A stretch of 64,000 nt of DNA from Shinella zoogloeoides (GCF_022682305.1 NZ_CP093528.1:1687501-1751500), one strand, 5' to 3'. Positions 21,650 through 31,022 are shown, counted from the stretch's first letter. Numbers and translations: made by a program. Notes: a model not told the origin generated them from the sequence alone.

Positions 21650-23754
21650 GAGTGTCGCTCGCAGTGTATAAGCCGGATTTGATCATTGACCCCGAATTCG
21701 AGGTATATGTCGATAAAATGCGCGCGATGAAGTCACGACATCCCTGGCGCCAAAACGTAGCCGGCCCGCGGAGCCGACCGATCACCGTTCCCGACTTTAT
21801 GGCATATTGCTGTGTAGGAGCCGCGTTGCGGCCTTATACCAATCCTTGCCGCGGGCTTTTTGCGATCCTTCTTGTAGAAGGGGATGATGTTGAATCTTAC
21901 ATGGCCGGAGCGAGGCTATATCTGCGGCATGTGGGCGGTGAGTATGCTGACTCCTGGCTTAAAACTACATCTGACCGTCGCTTCGAGCACACCGTAGATG
22001 AGTTGCTTGAGCGTCCGATAGATAAGAGCTACGCATTCATCGTCGTCAGCGACAAGCATCAGATCAGCGACAAGGCACGCCTGTTTTCGGATGCCGTCGT
22101 TCGGGTTAGCAAGCCTTCAAACAGGCAGATCATTGCGGCGTTCGCACGGTTTGGCCATTCCCTTACGGAGAGCGACCTCCGGATGATAGCGGCAGAGTCG
22201 TGGGAGCGATTGCGTCTCGCGTTTCTTCCAGGTCGGAGCGTTGCTGCCGGTTTACAGCGTCTGCGCGCAGAGCGGTCGTCGTCCGAACCGGATTCCTCAA
22301 ATGCGGCAGTGAACGGTCCGACGTTGCATGACCTTCACGGTTTCGGTGATGCCGGGCACTGGGGTATCGAGTTGTCTCGGGATGTCGCCGACTATCTTGA
22401 CGGGAAGCTGGCCTGGTCGGACGTGGACGTCGGTGTGTTGGTCTCGGGCTCCCCGGGGGTGGGAAAAACAACTTTTGCGGAAGCGTTGTCCAGAACATGT
22501 CGATTGCCGTTGGTATCAGCATCCGCGGCCCAGTGGCAGGCCGCCGGGCATTTAGGCGACTTCTTGAAGGCGATGAGGCAAACTTTCCATGAAGCCAAGT
22601 CGAAGGCACCATGCATTTTGTTTGTGGATGAAATCGATTCGTTTGGCGACCGCTCCGTACACGGACACCACGACGACTATAAGCGCCAGATTATAAATGG
22701 TTTTCTAGAATGCATTGATGGCATAGAGCGCCGCGAAGGGCTGATAGTCATCGGCGCTACTAACTTTCCCGACATCCTCGATCCTGCGATACGTCGTGCC
22801 GGACGGCTCGACCGGCATATCCATATTCCGATGCCGGATGCCGCGACGCGTCTTAAAATCGCAGAGCAGTATGCGGGATTGATTTTTCCGGCGGAGTACC
22901 TGGAAAGGTTCGCTCGGACAACGCACGGGATGACAGGTGCGGACATCAGCTTGCTGATCCGCAATGCTAGGCGCGTCGCGCGTCGGCGATCAGAAGCATT
23001 GGTCGTGGAGCACATTATGGGTTGCTTACCAGCACTCCAATCGTTGTCGGCCAATACTCTACACAGAACAGCCATTCATGAAGCTGGGCATGCAATTGCC
23101 GGCCTGGCGCTCGGCCTCGGCCCCCTCGAGGCGATTGTCATCCGTGAGGATATCACCGTTGGGGCGGTGGAATCGGTTGGAAAGACGCTATTCGCAGGAG
23201 ACCCCGCGGAACGGCGCTCGCGCAGTCACTACCTCAACCATATCGCAGTCTTGATGGCAGGTATGGCTGCGGAAGAACTCGAATTCGGAGAATCCTGTGA
23301 GGGGGCAACCGGGGGCGTGGACTCTGATCTCGGGCGCGCGACTGAAATTGCAACCCTCGTCGAGGTCTCGTTCGGATTAGGCAGCACGTTGATCATCGAG
23401 ACCGTATCAGAGAAGCGATTGTCCGATCTGCGAGTACGAAACCCGGAAGTCCGCGCGGCAATCAATGAAATATTGAAGGAGCAGTATGAGAGAGCTCGAA
23501 ACATCCTGGTTGAAAATCTGGACGCGCTGAGGGAAGTGGCAACGGAGGTGCTGAAAGTGCGGCACCTTCAAGGTGGCGCTGTCACGACGATCATTGAAAG
23601 ACACCGGGTACACTCGGCCAGGAAACGCCAGGACGAGGCAGATCGAGGGAAAGTCAGTGCGGCCCTGGCGATACTCGACCGCGTTCCCGACAACGATCCC
23701 GATCAGGGAGACGAAGTACCCAATGATGATACCTTATCGGAATGTCGTTCGTGA
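21646..23754 (+). CDS. Soluble FtsH-like AAA+ zinc protease
   Basis: 702 residues. Residues 1-235 are a unique N-terminal region with no membrane helices, where FtsH has its anchor. The AAA+ module follows: Walker A GSPGVGKT at 268-275, Walker B ILFVDEID at 324-331, and an arginine finger in RRAGRLDR at 383-390. The M41 peptidase domain carries the zinc site HEAGH at 478-482 and a likely third ligand in GGVDSDLGRAT near 550. It keeps the catalytic residues of FtsH, so it should be an active ATP-driven protease of the cytosol. Similar AAA+ plus protease pairs occur among antiphage genes, but a defence role here is inference from the island context. Confidence 0.85.
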   Translation: MRVSLAVYKPDLIIDPEFEVYVDKMRAMKSRHPWRQNVAGPRSRPITVPDFMAYCCVGAALRPYTNPCRGLFAILLVEGDDVESYMAGARLYLRHVGGEYADSWLKTTSDRRFEHTVDELLERPIDKSYAFIVVSDKHQISDKARLFSDAVVRVSKPSNRQIIAAFARFGHSLTESDLRMIAAESWERLRLAFLPGRSVAAGLQRLRAERSSSEPDSSNAAVNGPTLHDLHGFGDAGHWGIELSRDVADYLDGKLAWSDVDVGVLVSGSPGVGKTTFAEALSRTCRLPLVSASAAQWQAAGHLGDFLKAMRQTFHEAKSKAPCILFVDEIDSFGDRSVHGHHDDYKRQIINGFLECIDGIERREGLIVIGATNFPDILDPAIRRAGRLDRHIHIPMPDAATRLKIAEQYAGLIFPAEYLERFARTTHGMTGADISLLIRNARRVARRRSEALVVEHIMGCLPALQSLSANTLHRTAIHEAGHAIAGLALGLGPLEAIVIREDITVGAVESVGKTLFAGDPAERRSRSHYLNHIAVLMAGMAAEELEFGESCEGATGGVDSDLGRATEIATLVEVSFGLGSTLIIETVSEKRLSDLRVRNPEVRAAINEILKEQYERARNILVENLDALREVATEVLKVRHLQGGAVTTIIERHRVHSARKRQDEADRGKVSAALAILDRVPDNDPDQGDEVPNDDTLSECRS

Positions 23755-23844
23755 CTGACGCGCGGCGGGGTGAGAAACCGCTTTCGAGTACGTCCACATC
23801 GCGCCACGCGTCAAAATGCAGACCTTAGCCGCTACGAATACAGT

Positions 23845-24027
23845 TCAATCCTTGCATGCAGATGGCGACGAGATAGTTCGTTGCAGGCGTAGCGGTGGGC
23901 GGCGTTCGTCTGGTTTGATCCTGATCCGCCGCCCGATCGGCCTTGCGCCAATTTCATCCAATACCGCTCCCAGCGATAGCTTGCTTTCTCCATCACGCTG
24001 CGGCTTCGGTTTAGACCGTTTTGCCAT
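23845..24027 (-). CDS. Possible small basic protein
   Basis: 60 codons from the ATG at 24025-24027, with GGAGATG upstream. The product starts MAKRSKPKPQRDGE and contains a short hydrophobic segment LSLGAVLDEIGARPIG. It is Arg/Lys-rich and matches no family I know. Support is the ribosome site only; it may be a chance frame. Confidence 0.3.
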   Translation of the reverse strand: MAKRSKPKPQRDGESKLSLGAVLDEIGARPIGRRIRIKPDERRPPLRLQRTISSPSACKD

Positions 24028-24235
24028 CGCTTCATCTCCATCCATCCATTCGTAACCTGGTCGCATTCGCGACCGTAAACAAGTCTTTCGCTCTGCACCT
24101 CGAAAAAATATTCAACGCGGCCGGTCACTTAGCGGAGATACCTTAGAGTCTGATTCGATTGGCGTTTCCGACAGGAGACACGACAACTCCCGAATTTTTG
24201 GGGATTCCAGCTGGCTTGACTCCCTATACGAATAG

Positions 24236-24250
24236 GAACAGAAAGGGAAC
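24236..24250 (+). promoter_or_regulatory. LexA (SOS) box of the imuA remnant
   Basis: GAAC, seven bases (AGAAAGG), GAAC: an exact alphaproteobacterial LexA site, six bases before the ATG at 24257. imuA-imuB-dnaE2 mutagenesis cassettes are classic LexA targets in this group, so the box supports the identity of the decayed gene after it. Confidence 0.75.
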
Positions 24251-24256
24251 ACCAAC

Positions 24257-24585
24257 ATGTCCGGGACAGGAAGCCATAATCAACGCGAGCCACGGAGGAT
24301 CGTGATCGTCGACACATGCAATTCCCGGCTCCTGGATGACGTTAGGGAGCGTATCGCTCATATCGAGGGGGCGCGTCGCGTCGCGCTACGAAGTTGCCGT
24401 TCGGCGTTCGCGAGATTGACGAACGGCTGCCGGGCGGAGGGCTGACTTACGACGGCATCCATGAGGTGTCAGGTGGTGGTACGGTCGATGGTGCGGCAGC
24501 CTGCCTGTTTGCGGCGGGGATTGCAGCGAGGATGAGGAGGATGAAGACCGCACATCTTCCCCAGCGTCTTTCGAAGGTTGGATGA
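24257..24585 (+). pseudogene. imuA: Truncated, frameshifted imuA remnant
   Basis: Two frames together give the start of an ImuA protein: VRERIAHIEGARRVALR in one frame (to about 24390) and then LPFGVREIDERLPGGG, HEVSGGG and GAAACLFAAGIAARM in another. ImuA is a RecA/SulA-like partner of ImuB and DnaE2 in error-prone repair and is normally about 250 residues. Here the frame shifts once and the last two thirds, with imuB and dnaE2, are absent. The LexA box just upstream is intact. The cassette was probably lost through recombination inside the island. Confidence 0.7.
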
Positions 24586-24819
24586 ATGAGCGATCCGTAT
24601 TTGGCAGCCTTACGTGCGGCGAGGGTCGGCCTCTTATTCTCTCACCCGGAGGAAGGAATGGCTCTTGCGCGCTTGATACCGCGCGAAGTGGCGAACTCAG
24701 TGAATGGACTTGAATGCATCGGCGGCGACCTGCTGTATGAGCGCGAGTATGTCAAGTCGCTGACGCACGCTGAGTTAAAGACTGCTTTGCTCGGTATCGC
24801 CATAGAAGCCCGGTATTGA
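24586..24819 (+). CDS. Small hypothetical protein
   Basis: 77 residues starting at the ATG right after the stop of the imuA remnant (TGAATG). The sequence MSDPYLAALRAARVGLLFSH is helical, with an acidic/Leu-rich remainder. I do not recognise it. It might be a real small island gene or a by-product of the rearrangement that removed the rest of imuA. Confidence 0.35.
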   Translation: MSDPYLAALRAARVGLLFSHPEEGMALARLIPREVANSVNGLECIGGDLLYEREYVKSLTHAELKTALLGIAIEARY

Positions 24820-25317
24820 GAGCAGTTGCCACAAGATTCCGCTGAGGGCTGATGTGATTTCGCCGAAAAGGTTTGTCTCTGCACTGCCTAGTTGAGTCAT
24901 TCCGCTGGTTTTGATTTGTCCATTTTGGGTTTCCTGAAATCGACAGAGGTTTGTTTCCGCGGAGGTAACCACTCATTTTGATGTTCTAACGTTTGCAATG
25001 CCGATTAGGTTGTCCATCGTCACATCAACCCGGACTGTCGCCGCACAAGTGCGGACTCGTCGCCGTATAAGTCCGGATTCCGAACCCGCGTGGACAATTC
25101 TAAAGCCATATCGCCCCACCTTGTTTGATTCGAGCTTAGTGAACTTGGCGGGTGGCGATCTGTTCGGTATGAACGAGGTCTTGAATTCAGGTTTCGGCGC
25201 TAGTGACCTTGGGTTTCACCATCGGGGACGTCGGGCGTGGCTGGGCTCCACCTGCTGTTAACCTGCTGTTGATAATAACTGGCCAGCTGTCAAACTTTGA
25301 GAGACTGGAGTTGAGTC
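24820..25317. other. Non-coding stretch before the restriction-modification operon
   Basis: About 500 bases with scattered AT-rich patches and two imperfect copies of a GGTTTGT-containing segment (near 24868 and 24945). No gene is supported. It presumably holds the promoter of hsdM, though no clear -35/-10 pair stands out. Confidence 0.4.
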
Positions 25318-26602
25318 GTGCCGCGTGGGAGAAAACCGAGAGACAACAACCCTGTTACCAAGGCGGCAAAGCCTGGCCCATCTATCGCCGCTACACTTTT
25401 TGCGGCCGCCGACAAGCTGCGCGGTAACATGGATGCGGCTGAATATAAGCATGTTGCACTTGGTCTGATTTTTCTGAAGTACATCTCGGATCGATTCGAT
25501 GCCCGCATTGCCGAAGTCAAGGCGAACCCAGAGGAAGCCTTCCTCCTCGACGACCCGGATGCTGCTCGTGATCTCATCATTGGGGCCGACATCTTCTTCG
25601 TGCCCGAAAGCGCGCGCTGGACGTTTCTCAAGGAGAACGCCACCAGCACCAAACCGACTATTGGCGAGCTGATCGACCAGGCTATGGTCGCTATCGAGAA
25701 AGAAAACCCCACGCTCAAGGGCGTGTTGACCAAGAATTACGCTAGGCAGGAGCTGGATCAGACTAAGTTGGGCGAGGTCCTGAAGCTCTTCTCTGACATC
25801 AAGTTCGAGGACGAACACCACGGGCAGGATGTGCTGGGCAGAGTCTATGAATATTTCCTCGGCGAATTTGCTAAGCTCGAGGGCAAGCGCGGCGGGCAGT
25901 ACTACACGGCTGGCAGCGTAGTAAAGCTGCTCGTCGCCATGCTGGAACCTTTCAAGGGTCGCGTCTATGACCCCTGCTGTGGGTCGGGAGGTATGTTCGT
26001 GCAGTCCGAGCGCTTCGTGGAGGAGCATGCGGGCAAGCACGTTGACCCTAAAAAGGCACGCGACCAGATCGCTGTCTATGGACAGGAGTCCAACGCAACC
26101 ACATGGCGGCTCGCCAAGATGAACCTTGCCATCCGGGGCATCGAGGCGAACCTCGGGTCCAAGTGGGCGGACACCTTCCACGAAGACATGCACAAGGGTC
26201 TCATGGCGAAATACGTGCTCGCCAACCCGCCCTTCAATGACAGTGACTGGGGCGGCGATAAGCTCAAGGGCGACGCCCGTTGGCGTTATGGCGTGCCCCC
26301 TGCAGGCAATGCCAACTTCGCCTGGTTACAGCACATCATCTACCACCTTGCGCCCGATGGATACGCAGGCGTGGTGCTGGCCAACGGCTCGCTCTCCAGC
26401 CAACAGTCTGGCGAGGGTGATATCCGTCGGGCTCTAATCGAGGGCATCACTGTTAGCGAATCCGGAAAGCAATTACACTATCCGGGCCTCGTTGATTGTA
26501 TTGTGGCGCTACCAGCGCAGCTCTTTTCCACCACACAGATACCAGTCTGCCTGTGGTTTCTCACCCGCGACAAATCGAATGGCCTTTCGCGAGACAAGAA
26601 GC
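25318..26602 (+). pseudogene. hsdM: Type I restriction-modification methyltransferase HsdM, 5' part (split by IS66)
   Basis: Starts at GTG 25318 with CTGGAG upstream. The first 428 codons cover the helical N-domain ([15 protein letters not shown]), the SAM-binding motif DPCCGSGGM and the N6-adenine methylase motif NPPFNDSDW. After RDKK the frame runs into the IS66-family element at 26603; the apparent continuation to 26673 is IS sequence. Removing the element and one copy of the 8-bp duplication restores an in-frame gene of 553 residues, so the gene was functional until this insertion. HsdM methylates host DNA and is also needed for HsdR cleavage. Confidence 0.93.
26595..26602. repeat. Target-site duplication, left copy
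   Basis: CAAGAAGC directly before the left IS66 end; identical to 29428-29435. Eight bases is the standard duplication length for this family. Confidence 0.95.
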
Positions 26603-26659
26603 GTATCCATCCGAGGAGGGCCGCGGGATTTTGGGCGCCGCGCGTGGTAACGTCGGTTC

Positions 26660-26893
26660 ATGGAGATCGATGAGGACAAGATCGACGATGCCGTCTTGGC
26701 GCTGTTATGGCTGACGCTGCATAACGAGCGTTGTGCCTGGAAGGGCTTCGACTGGGCAACGACGGATCGGCTTCACAAGAAGGGCTTGATCGGCGACCCT
26801 GTCAACAAGTCGAAGTCATTGATCCTGACCGATGAAGGCTTGGAGCGTTCGGAAGCGTTGTTCCGGGAGCTGTTTACGCGGCCGCCGCAATAG
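26660..26893 (+). CDS. DUF6429-family protein, IS66 passenger
   Basis: 77 residues starting [21 protein letters not shown], a small protein often found at the tnpC-distal end of IS66-family elements in rhizobia. It has a winged-helix feel ([28 protein letters not shown]). Its 3' end overlaps the 3' end of the convergent tnpC by 20 bases. Its role in transposition is not known. Confidence 0.75.
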   Translation: MEIDEDKIDDAVLALLWLTLHNERCAWKGFDWATTDRLHKKGLIGDPVNKSKSLILTDEGLERSEALFRELFTRPPQ

Positions 26894-28574
26894 CCGTCCC
26901 TTTGTGTGTCTTCCATTGCCAAGGCAGCAGTTCGTGCAGGCGGGAGACGGGAAGATCGGCGATGCGAGCGAACACATCGGCGAGCCACGCTTTTGGGTCG
27001 ACGTCGTTGAGACGGCAAGTCGTGATCACGGAGAGCATGATGGCGGCTCGATCGGCCCCACGCTGGGAACCGGCGAAGGTCCAGTTGCGGCGCCCGAGCG
27101 CAATTCCTCTCAGCGCGCGCTCGGCGGCATTGTTCGTGAGACAAATCCGGCCATCTTCCAGGAAACGGGCAAACCCATCCCAGCGCTTCAGCATGTAATC
27201 GATCGGCTCGATCACCTCGGACGATTTGCTGAGCGTGGCGCGCTCCCGTTTCAGCCACTCGTGCATGTCATCGAACAGCGGCTTGCTCTTTTCCTGCCGC
27301 GCGGCCAGTCGTTCTTCGGCGCTCAATCCATTGATCTGGCGCTCGATCTCGAACAGCGCGTCGTAGCGTTGGACGGCCTCCAATGCGATCGGCGAGATCG
27401 GCTTTCCTTTGCGTTTGCGGTTACGGGCACTTTTCTGGATGTCGGCCAGTTCAAAGAATTTGCGCCGCGCGTGCGCATGACAAAAGGCGAAGGTGATCGG
27501 TACCGCTTTCTTTTCGGCGACACTGAGCGGCTCGAAGCCATTGTAACAATCACTCTGCAGAATACCGCCATACTCGGCCAGGTGCTTCTGCGGGTGCTCG
27601 CCGCGGCGGTCGCTCGACGCATAGTATATGGCCGCCGGCGCTGCCGCGCCGCCGTAGGGTCGATCATCGCACACGTACGTCCATATTCGCCCGGTCGTGC
27701 ATTTGTCTTTGGCCTGGATGGGAATGGTGGTGTCGTCGCCAAAAAGGCGCTCGGCCGCGAAGACATGCGCCTCGATCAGATCAAAGATCGGCAGGAGCGC
27801 GGCTGTGCCATACCCGACCTGGTCGGCCAGCGTCGAGGTCGAAAGCTCGATGCCCTCACATTTGAACCGGGTGCTCTGGCGGTTGAGGGGGCTATGCATA
27901 CCAAACTTGTCAAAGAGGATCGTCGCCAGCAGATGAGGACCGATGAAGCCGCGTGGCGTGGCATGGAACGGCGCCGGCGGCTGGCTGATCGCCTCGCAGT
28001 CTCGGCAGGTAAATTTCTCCCGCACCGTCTCGATCACTTTGAACCGGCGCGGAACCTCCTCGAGCGTCTCAGTGACGTCCTCGCCCAGTTTCGACAGGCG
28101 CGACCCGCCGCAGCATGCACAGGTGACTGGGGGATCGATCACCACGCGCTCACGCTCGATATCCTCCGGCCACGGCTTTCGGACCGGCCGTTTGCGCGTG
28201 AACGACCGCACGCTCGAGGTCTTGGCGGCAGCCGCCTGCGCTGCGGCTTCATCTTCCGTCGCCGCCATCACCAGTTCTTCGAGCTGCAATTCCATCTGGT
28301 CGATCAGGCGCGCCGTGCGCTCGGATCGCCGGCCGCGCAGTTCCCGCTTCAGCTTTTCGATCGCCAGTTCCAGACTGGCAATCAAGGCCTCACTGTCCGA
28401 CAGCATGGCCTGCGCATTGGCGGCTTGCGCCACTGCCATGTCCCGCTCGGCGACGACGGTATCGCGCTCGGCGACAACGACGTCGCGTTCAGCCTGTAAC
28501 ATCTCGCGCTCGGAAAGCAGCGCCAGATAGGCGTTCGCAAGGTCCGCAGGAAGATCCACAGGCTTCGAAGTCAT
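26874..28574 (-). CDS. tnpC: IS66-family transposase TnpC
   Basis: 566 residues. The order of domains is a leucine-zipper-like N-terminus (LLSEREMLQAERDVVVAERD), an HTH and zinc-finger region (VTCACCGG...FTCRDCEA), the DDE catalytic core (FGDDTTIPIQA for the first D, YNGFEPL near the second, and NAAERALRGIALGRRNW for the final E), and the C-terminal IS66_C tail (LNDVDPKAWLADVFARI). It is full length and should be the strand-transfer enzyme of the element. Confidence 0.95.
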   Translation of the reverse strand: MTSKPVDLPADLANAYLALLSEREMLQAERDVVVAERDTVVAERDMAVAQAANAQAMLSDSEALIASLELAIEKLKRELRGRRSERTARLIDQMELQLEELVMAATEDEAAAQAAAAKTSSVRSFTRKRPVRKPWPEDIERERVVIDPPVTCACCGGSRLSKLGEDVTETLEEVPRRFKVIETVREKFTCRDCEAISQPPAPFHATPRGFIGPHLLATILFDKFGMHSPLNRQSTRFKCEGIELSTSTLADQVGYGTAALLPIFDLIEAHVFAAERLFGDDTTIPIQAKDKCTTGRIWTYVCDDRPYGGAAAPAAIYYASSDRRGEHPQKHLAEYGGILQSDCYNGFEPLSVAEKKAVPITFAFCHAHARRKFFELADIQKSARNRKRKGKPISPIALEAVQRYDALFEIERQINGLSAEERLAARQEKSKPLFDDMHEWLKRERATLSKSSEVIEPIDYMLKRWDGFARFLEDGRICLTNNAAERALRGIALGRRNWTFAGSQRGADRAAIMLSVITTCRLNDVDPKAWLADVFARIADLPVSRLHELLPWQWKTHKGTAIAAAA

Positions 28575-28619
28575 GAAGCCATTCGATCAGATTCACTCAA
28601 TATTTTCAATGCAATAATG

Positions 28620-28973
28620 CTATCCGACCCGTGTCGGACGCCAGGTTTCCTGCGGATTGCGCCAGTCGATCCCGGACAACAAATAAGATAATTGCGCCGG
28701 TGAGATCGCTACCGCGCCGCCCTCCATATTCGGCCAGATAAACCGGCCCTTCTCCAGGCGCCGCGTAAAAAGGCAGGCGCCCAGACCATCATGCCAGATG
28801 ATCTTCAATATATCCGATCTGCGCCCCCTGAAGACGAAGAGATGCCCTGACAACGGATCATGCTTCAGCACCTCCTGCACCCGAAGCGCCAGGGAGGGAA
28901 AGCCACAGCGCATGTCCGTATACCCCGTCGAAAGCCAGACCTTGACCCCTGTTCCCATCGGAAACGGATTCAC
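28620..28973 (-). CDS. tnpB: IS66 accessory protein TnpB
   Basis: 117 residues with the IS66 Orf2 signature GVKVWLSTGYTDMRCGF and HDPLSGHLFVFRGRRSDILKI. It is required for transposition in studied IS66 elements, in an unclear way. Its start overlaps the tnpA stop by ATGA. It is not related to the TnpB of IS200/IS605 elements. Confidence 0.95.
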   Translation of the reverse strand: MNPFPMGTGVKVWLSTGYTDMRCGFPSLALRVQEVLKHDPLSGHLFVFRGRRSDILKIIWHDGLGACLFTRRLEKGRFIWPNMEGGAVAISPAQLSYLLSGIDWRNPQETWRPTRVG

Positions 28974-29341
28974 CGCAGCGCCTCCAGTCCGCGCAGGATC
29001 CGGAGCAGCGCTTCAACGTCGACATCGCGGTCCACAATCACACGGCGACCATTCGCGCTGACAACCTCCATCCGGCTGGCGTTCGGCAATGACCCTGCTG
29101 CTGGCTCTACCTCTGGCACAAGTAGCGCCGGGACAAAGCCACCGACAGGAGACCCAACATCCAGTTGCCACACTCGTGCGAGCCGGCGCCATTCATATAA
29201 CTGAGAACGCGATATTCCATGTCGCCGCGCCGTCGTCGCACACAAGCCAGGTTCCGAATAGCTCTCGGCGACAATCTGGAGCTTCATCTCTTTGCTAAAT
29301 CGACGACGCCGACCCGTGTCGACAATCTCAACTCGATCCAT
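28970..29341 (-). CDS. tnpA: IS66 accessory protein TnpA (HTH)
   Basis: 123 residues from the ATG at 29339-29341 (MDRVEIVDTGRRRR); an earlier in-frame ATG at 29395 is less likely since family members start near the chosen one. It contains a transposase-type HTH (GLCATTARRHGISRSQLYEW). It forms a coupled operon with tnpB and precedes tnpC. Confidence 0.88.
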   Translation of the reverse strand: MDRVEIVDTGRRRRFSKEMKLQIVAESYSEPGLCATTARRHGISRSQLYEWRRLARVWQLDVGSPVGGFVPALLVPEVEPAAGSLPNASRMEVVSANGRRVIVDRDVDVEALLRILRGLEALR

Positions 29342-29427
29342 AGCCGCACTGTCCTTTTTGACGTCAATAAGGACAGTCAGTGCCAGATCCGGCAATTCCT
29401 ACAAGGCGGCCCACCTCGGATGCGTAC

Positions 29428-29435
29428 CAAGAAGC
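29428..29435. repeat. Target-site duplication, right copy
   Basis: CAAGAAGC directly after the right IS66 end, identical to 26595-26602. Confidence 0.95.
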
Positions 29436-29812
29436 TACGCGATCGGACAAATGAAATCCTGTTTATCGACGCACGCAATCTCGGCATCATGGTCTCTCGC
29501 ACGCTAAAGGAACTAACGGACGACGACATCTCAAAGGTCGCCGACACTTACCATGCGTGGAGAGAGATCGGCGGGCTTTATCAGGATGTGCAAGGTTTCG
29601 CCAAATCCGCGACCCTCAAGGAGGTCGAGGCGCAGGGCTTTGTACTGACGCCTGGGCGCTATGTCGGCACTGAGGCAGCAGAAGAGGATGCCGAGGGCTT
29701 CGACGCCAAAATGACGCGGCTAACCAAGGTGCTGCGCGAGCAAATGGCCGAAGGCGTGGCGCTGGACGAACGTATCCGCAAGGCGCTAATGGGAGTCGGC
29801 CATGGCTGGTGA
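29436..29812 (+). pseudogene. hsdM: HsdM 3' part, separated from its start by IS66
   Basis: Continues the hsdM frame after the insertion: LRDRTNEILFIDARNLGIMVSRTLKELTDDDI is the C-terminal helical region of type I methylases. It has no start of its own near the IS end, so it is probably silent unless the element leaves precisely. It overlaps hsdS by 11 bases. Confidence 0.92.
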
Positions 29813-31022
29813 GTGGACCGTCGCGAAGTGGGGCGAGATAGCTACGCTGGCTTATGGCAGAGCCCTAAATGGTTATTCAAAAACTAAGGGCATTGCGCGG
29901 GTCTATGGCACCAACGGCCCAATCGGCTGGCATGACGAAGCACGCTGGGATGGTCCCGGCGTCATTGTGGGGCGAAAAGGTGCCTATCGTGGTGTTCACT
30001 ACAGTACTGCCCCCTACTGGGTGATCGACACGGCATATTCACTGCGCCCGAAGGTCGATCTAAATCTTCGATGGGCCTACTATCAGCTCAAGTATTTGGA
30101 CGTGAACAACATCGACGATGGGTCTCCAATTCCGTCGACCACTCGGGACGCATTCTATGTCCAAAATCTTCTCTTGCCGCCTCGGGAGGAGCAAGATCGA
30201 ATCACAGAACTACTTTCTTCGCTCGATGACAAGGTCGACGCGAACCTGCGCACCGCGGCAACATTAGAGGACATAGCGCGGGCGGTGTTCAAGAGCTGGT
30301 TCGTCGATTTCGACCCGGTCCGCGCCAAATCCAAGGGCCACCCCACGGGCCTGCCCGACACCACTGCAGCCCTCTTCCCTGACCATTTCGAAGAAAATGG
30401 TCTACCGGCGGGTTGGGGTAAGGTTCCACTCCTCGAACATGCGCGCCTTATTTCCGGAGGAACGCCGAAGACTGATGAACCAGCATATTGGGATGGCCCT
30501 GTTCTTTGGGCCAGCGCGAAGGACGTGAGCCAGTGTGCTGATCGATTCCTCATAAGCACTGAACGCACCGTCACGCATCGCGGACTTCAGGAAAGCGCCG
30601 CGCGTTTAGTCCCCGCGCTTTCAACCGTGGTTGTCGCGCGCGGAGCGACCACAGGCAGACACTGCGTCTTTGGTCGAGAAATGGCCATGAACCAGACCTG
30701 TTATGCACTGCATTCTGAGGCTAAGAGGCCGTTTTGGCTCGCCTGCACGTTCTCAGCAATGGTGAACGACCTAGTACGTGGCGCGCATGGCTCAGTGTTC
30801 GACACGATCACTACCACCACCCTTAAGACGGCAAAGGTCATATACGGCGGCGACGAGATTGTTTCGGCGTTCGAGCGTACTGCGCAACCGATTTATGAAC
30901 GCATCCTCAACCTTGTCGAAGAGTCAGCTACGCTGCGCGCGGTCCGCGACACTCTGCTACCTAAGCTGATCTCCGGTGAACTCCGCATCAAAGACGCCGG
31001 AGCTACAGAGGTGGCGGCATGA
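29802..31022 (+). CDS. hsdS: Type I restriction-modification specificity subunit
   Basis: 406 residues with the HsdS plan: target-recognition domain 1 (about 1-115), a conserved helical spacer (EEQDRITELLSSLDDKVDANLR...LEDIARAVFKSWFVDFDPVRAK), target-recognition domain 2 (about 200-330, opening GWGKVPLLEHARLISGGTPKT) and a second helical repeat (LNLVEESATLRAVRDTLLPKLISGEL). It sets the DNA sequence the complex recognises. The reading frame is complete, but its partner HsdM is broken in this genome. Confidence 0.93.
   Translation: MAGEWTVAKWGEIATLAYGRALNGYSKTKGIARVYGTNGPIGWHDEARWDGPGVIVGRKGAYRGVHYSTAPYWVIDTAYSLRPKVDLNLRWAYYQLKYLDVNNIDDGSPIPSTTRDAFYVQNLLLPPREEQDRITELLSSLDDKVDANLRTAATLEDIARAVFKSWFVDFDPVRAKSKGHPTGLPDTTAALFPDHFEENGLPAGWGKVPLLEHARLISGGTPKTDEPAYWDGPVLWASAKDVSQCADRFLISTERTVTHRGLQESAARLVPALSTVVVARGATTGRHCVFGREMAMNQTCYALHSEAKRPFWLACTFSAMVNDLVRGAHGSVFDTITTTTLKTAKVIYGGDEIVSAFERTAQPIYERILNLVEESATLRAVRDTLLPKLISGELRIKDAGATEVAA

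Larger units (their letters stand above)
23755..24256. other. Gene-poor stretch between the AAA+ protease and the imuA remnant
   Basis: About 500 bases with only one weakly supported small gene on the minus strand (23845-24027) and, at the right end, a LexA box with a TTGACT-like -35 for the imuA remnant. The rest shows no recognisable structure. Confidence 0.5.
26603..29427 (-). mobile_element. IS66-family insertion sequence in hsdM
   Basis: A 2825-bp element with ends GTATCCATCCGAGG... and, read from the right, GTACGCATCCGAGG..., an inverted repeat that continues with GGGCCGC. It is flanked by a perfect CAAGAAGC duplication. It carries tnpA, tnpB and tnpC on the minus strand and a DUF6429 gene on the plus strand. 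All frames look intact, so the insertion is recent and the element may be active. Confidence 0.95.

Noticed and set aside
21646..23754. Housekeeping FtsH
   Set aside because: It lacks the N-terminal membrane anchors and periplasmic domain and has an unrelated 235-residue N-terminal region.
26603..26673. Apparent C-terminus of HsdM up to 26673
   Set aside because: These codons are IS66 end sequence; the true C-terminus resumes at 29436 after the target duplication.
26832..28499. 555-codon open frame on the plus strand inside IS66
   Set aside because: Antisense of the tnpC transposase gene, whose catalytic motifs are clear.
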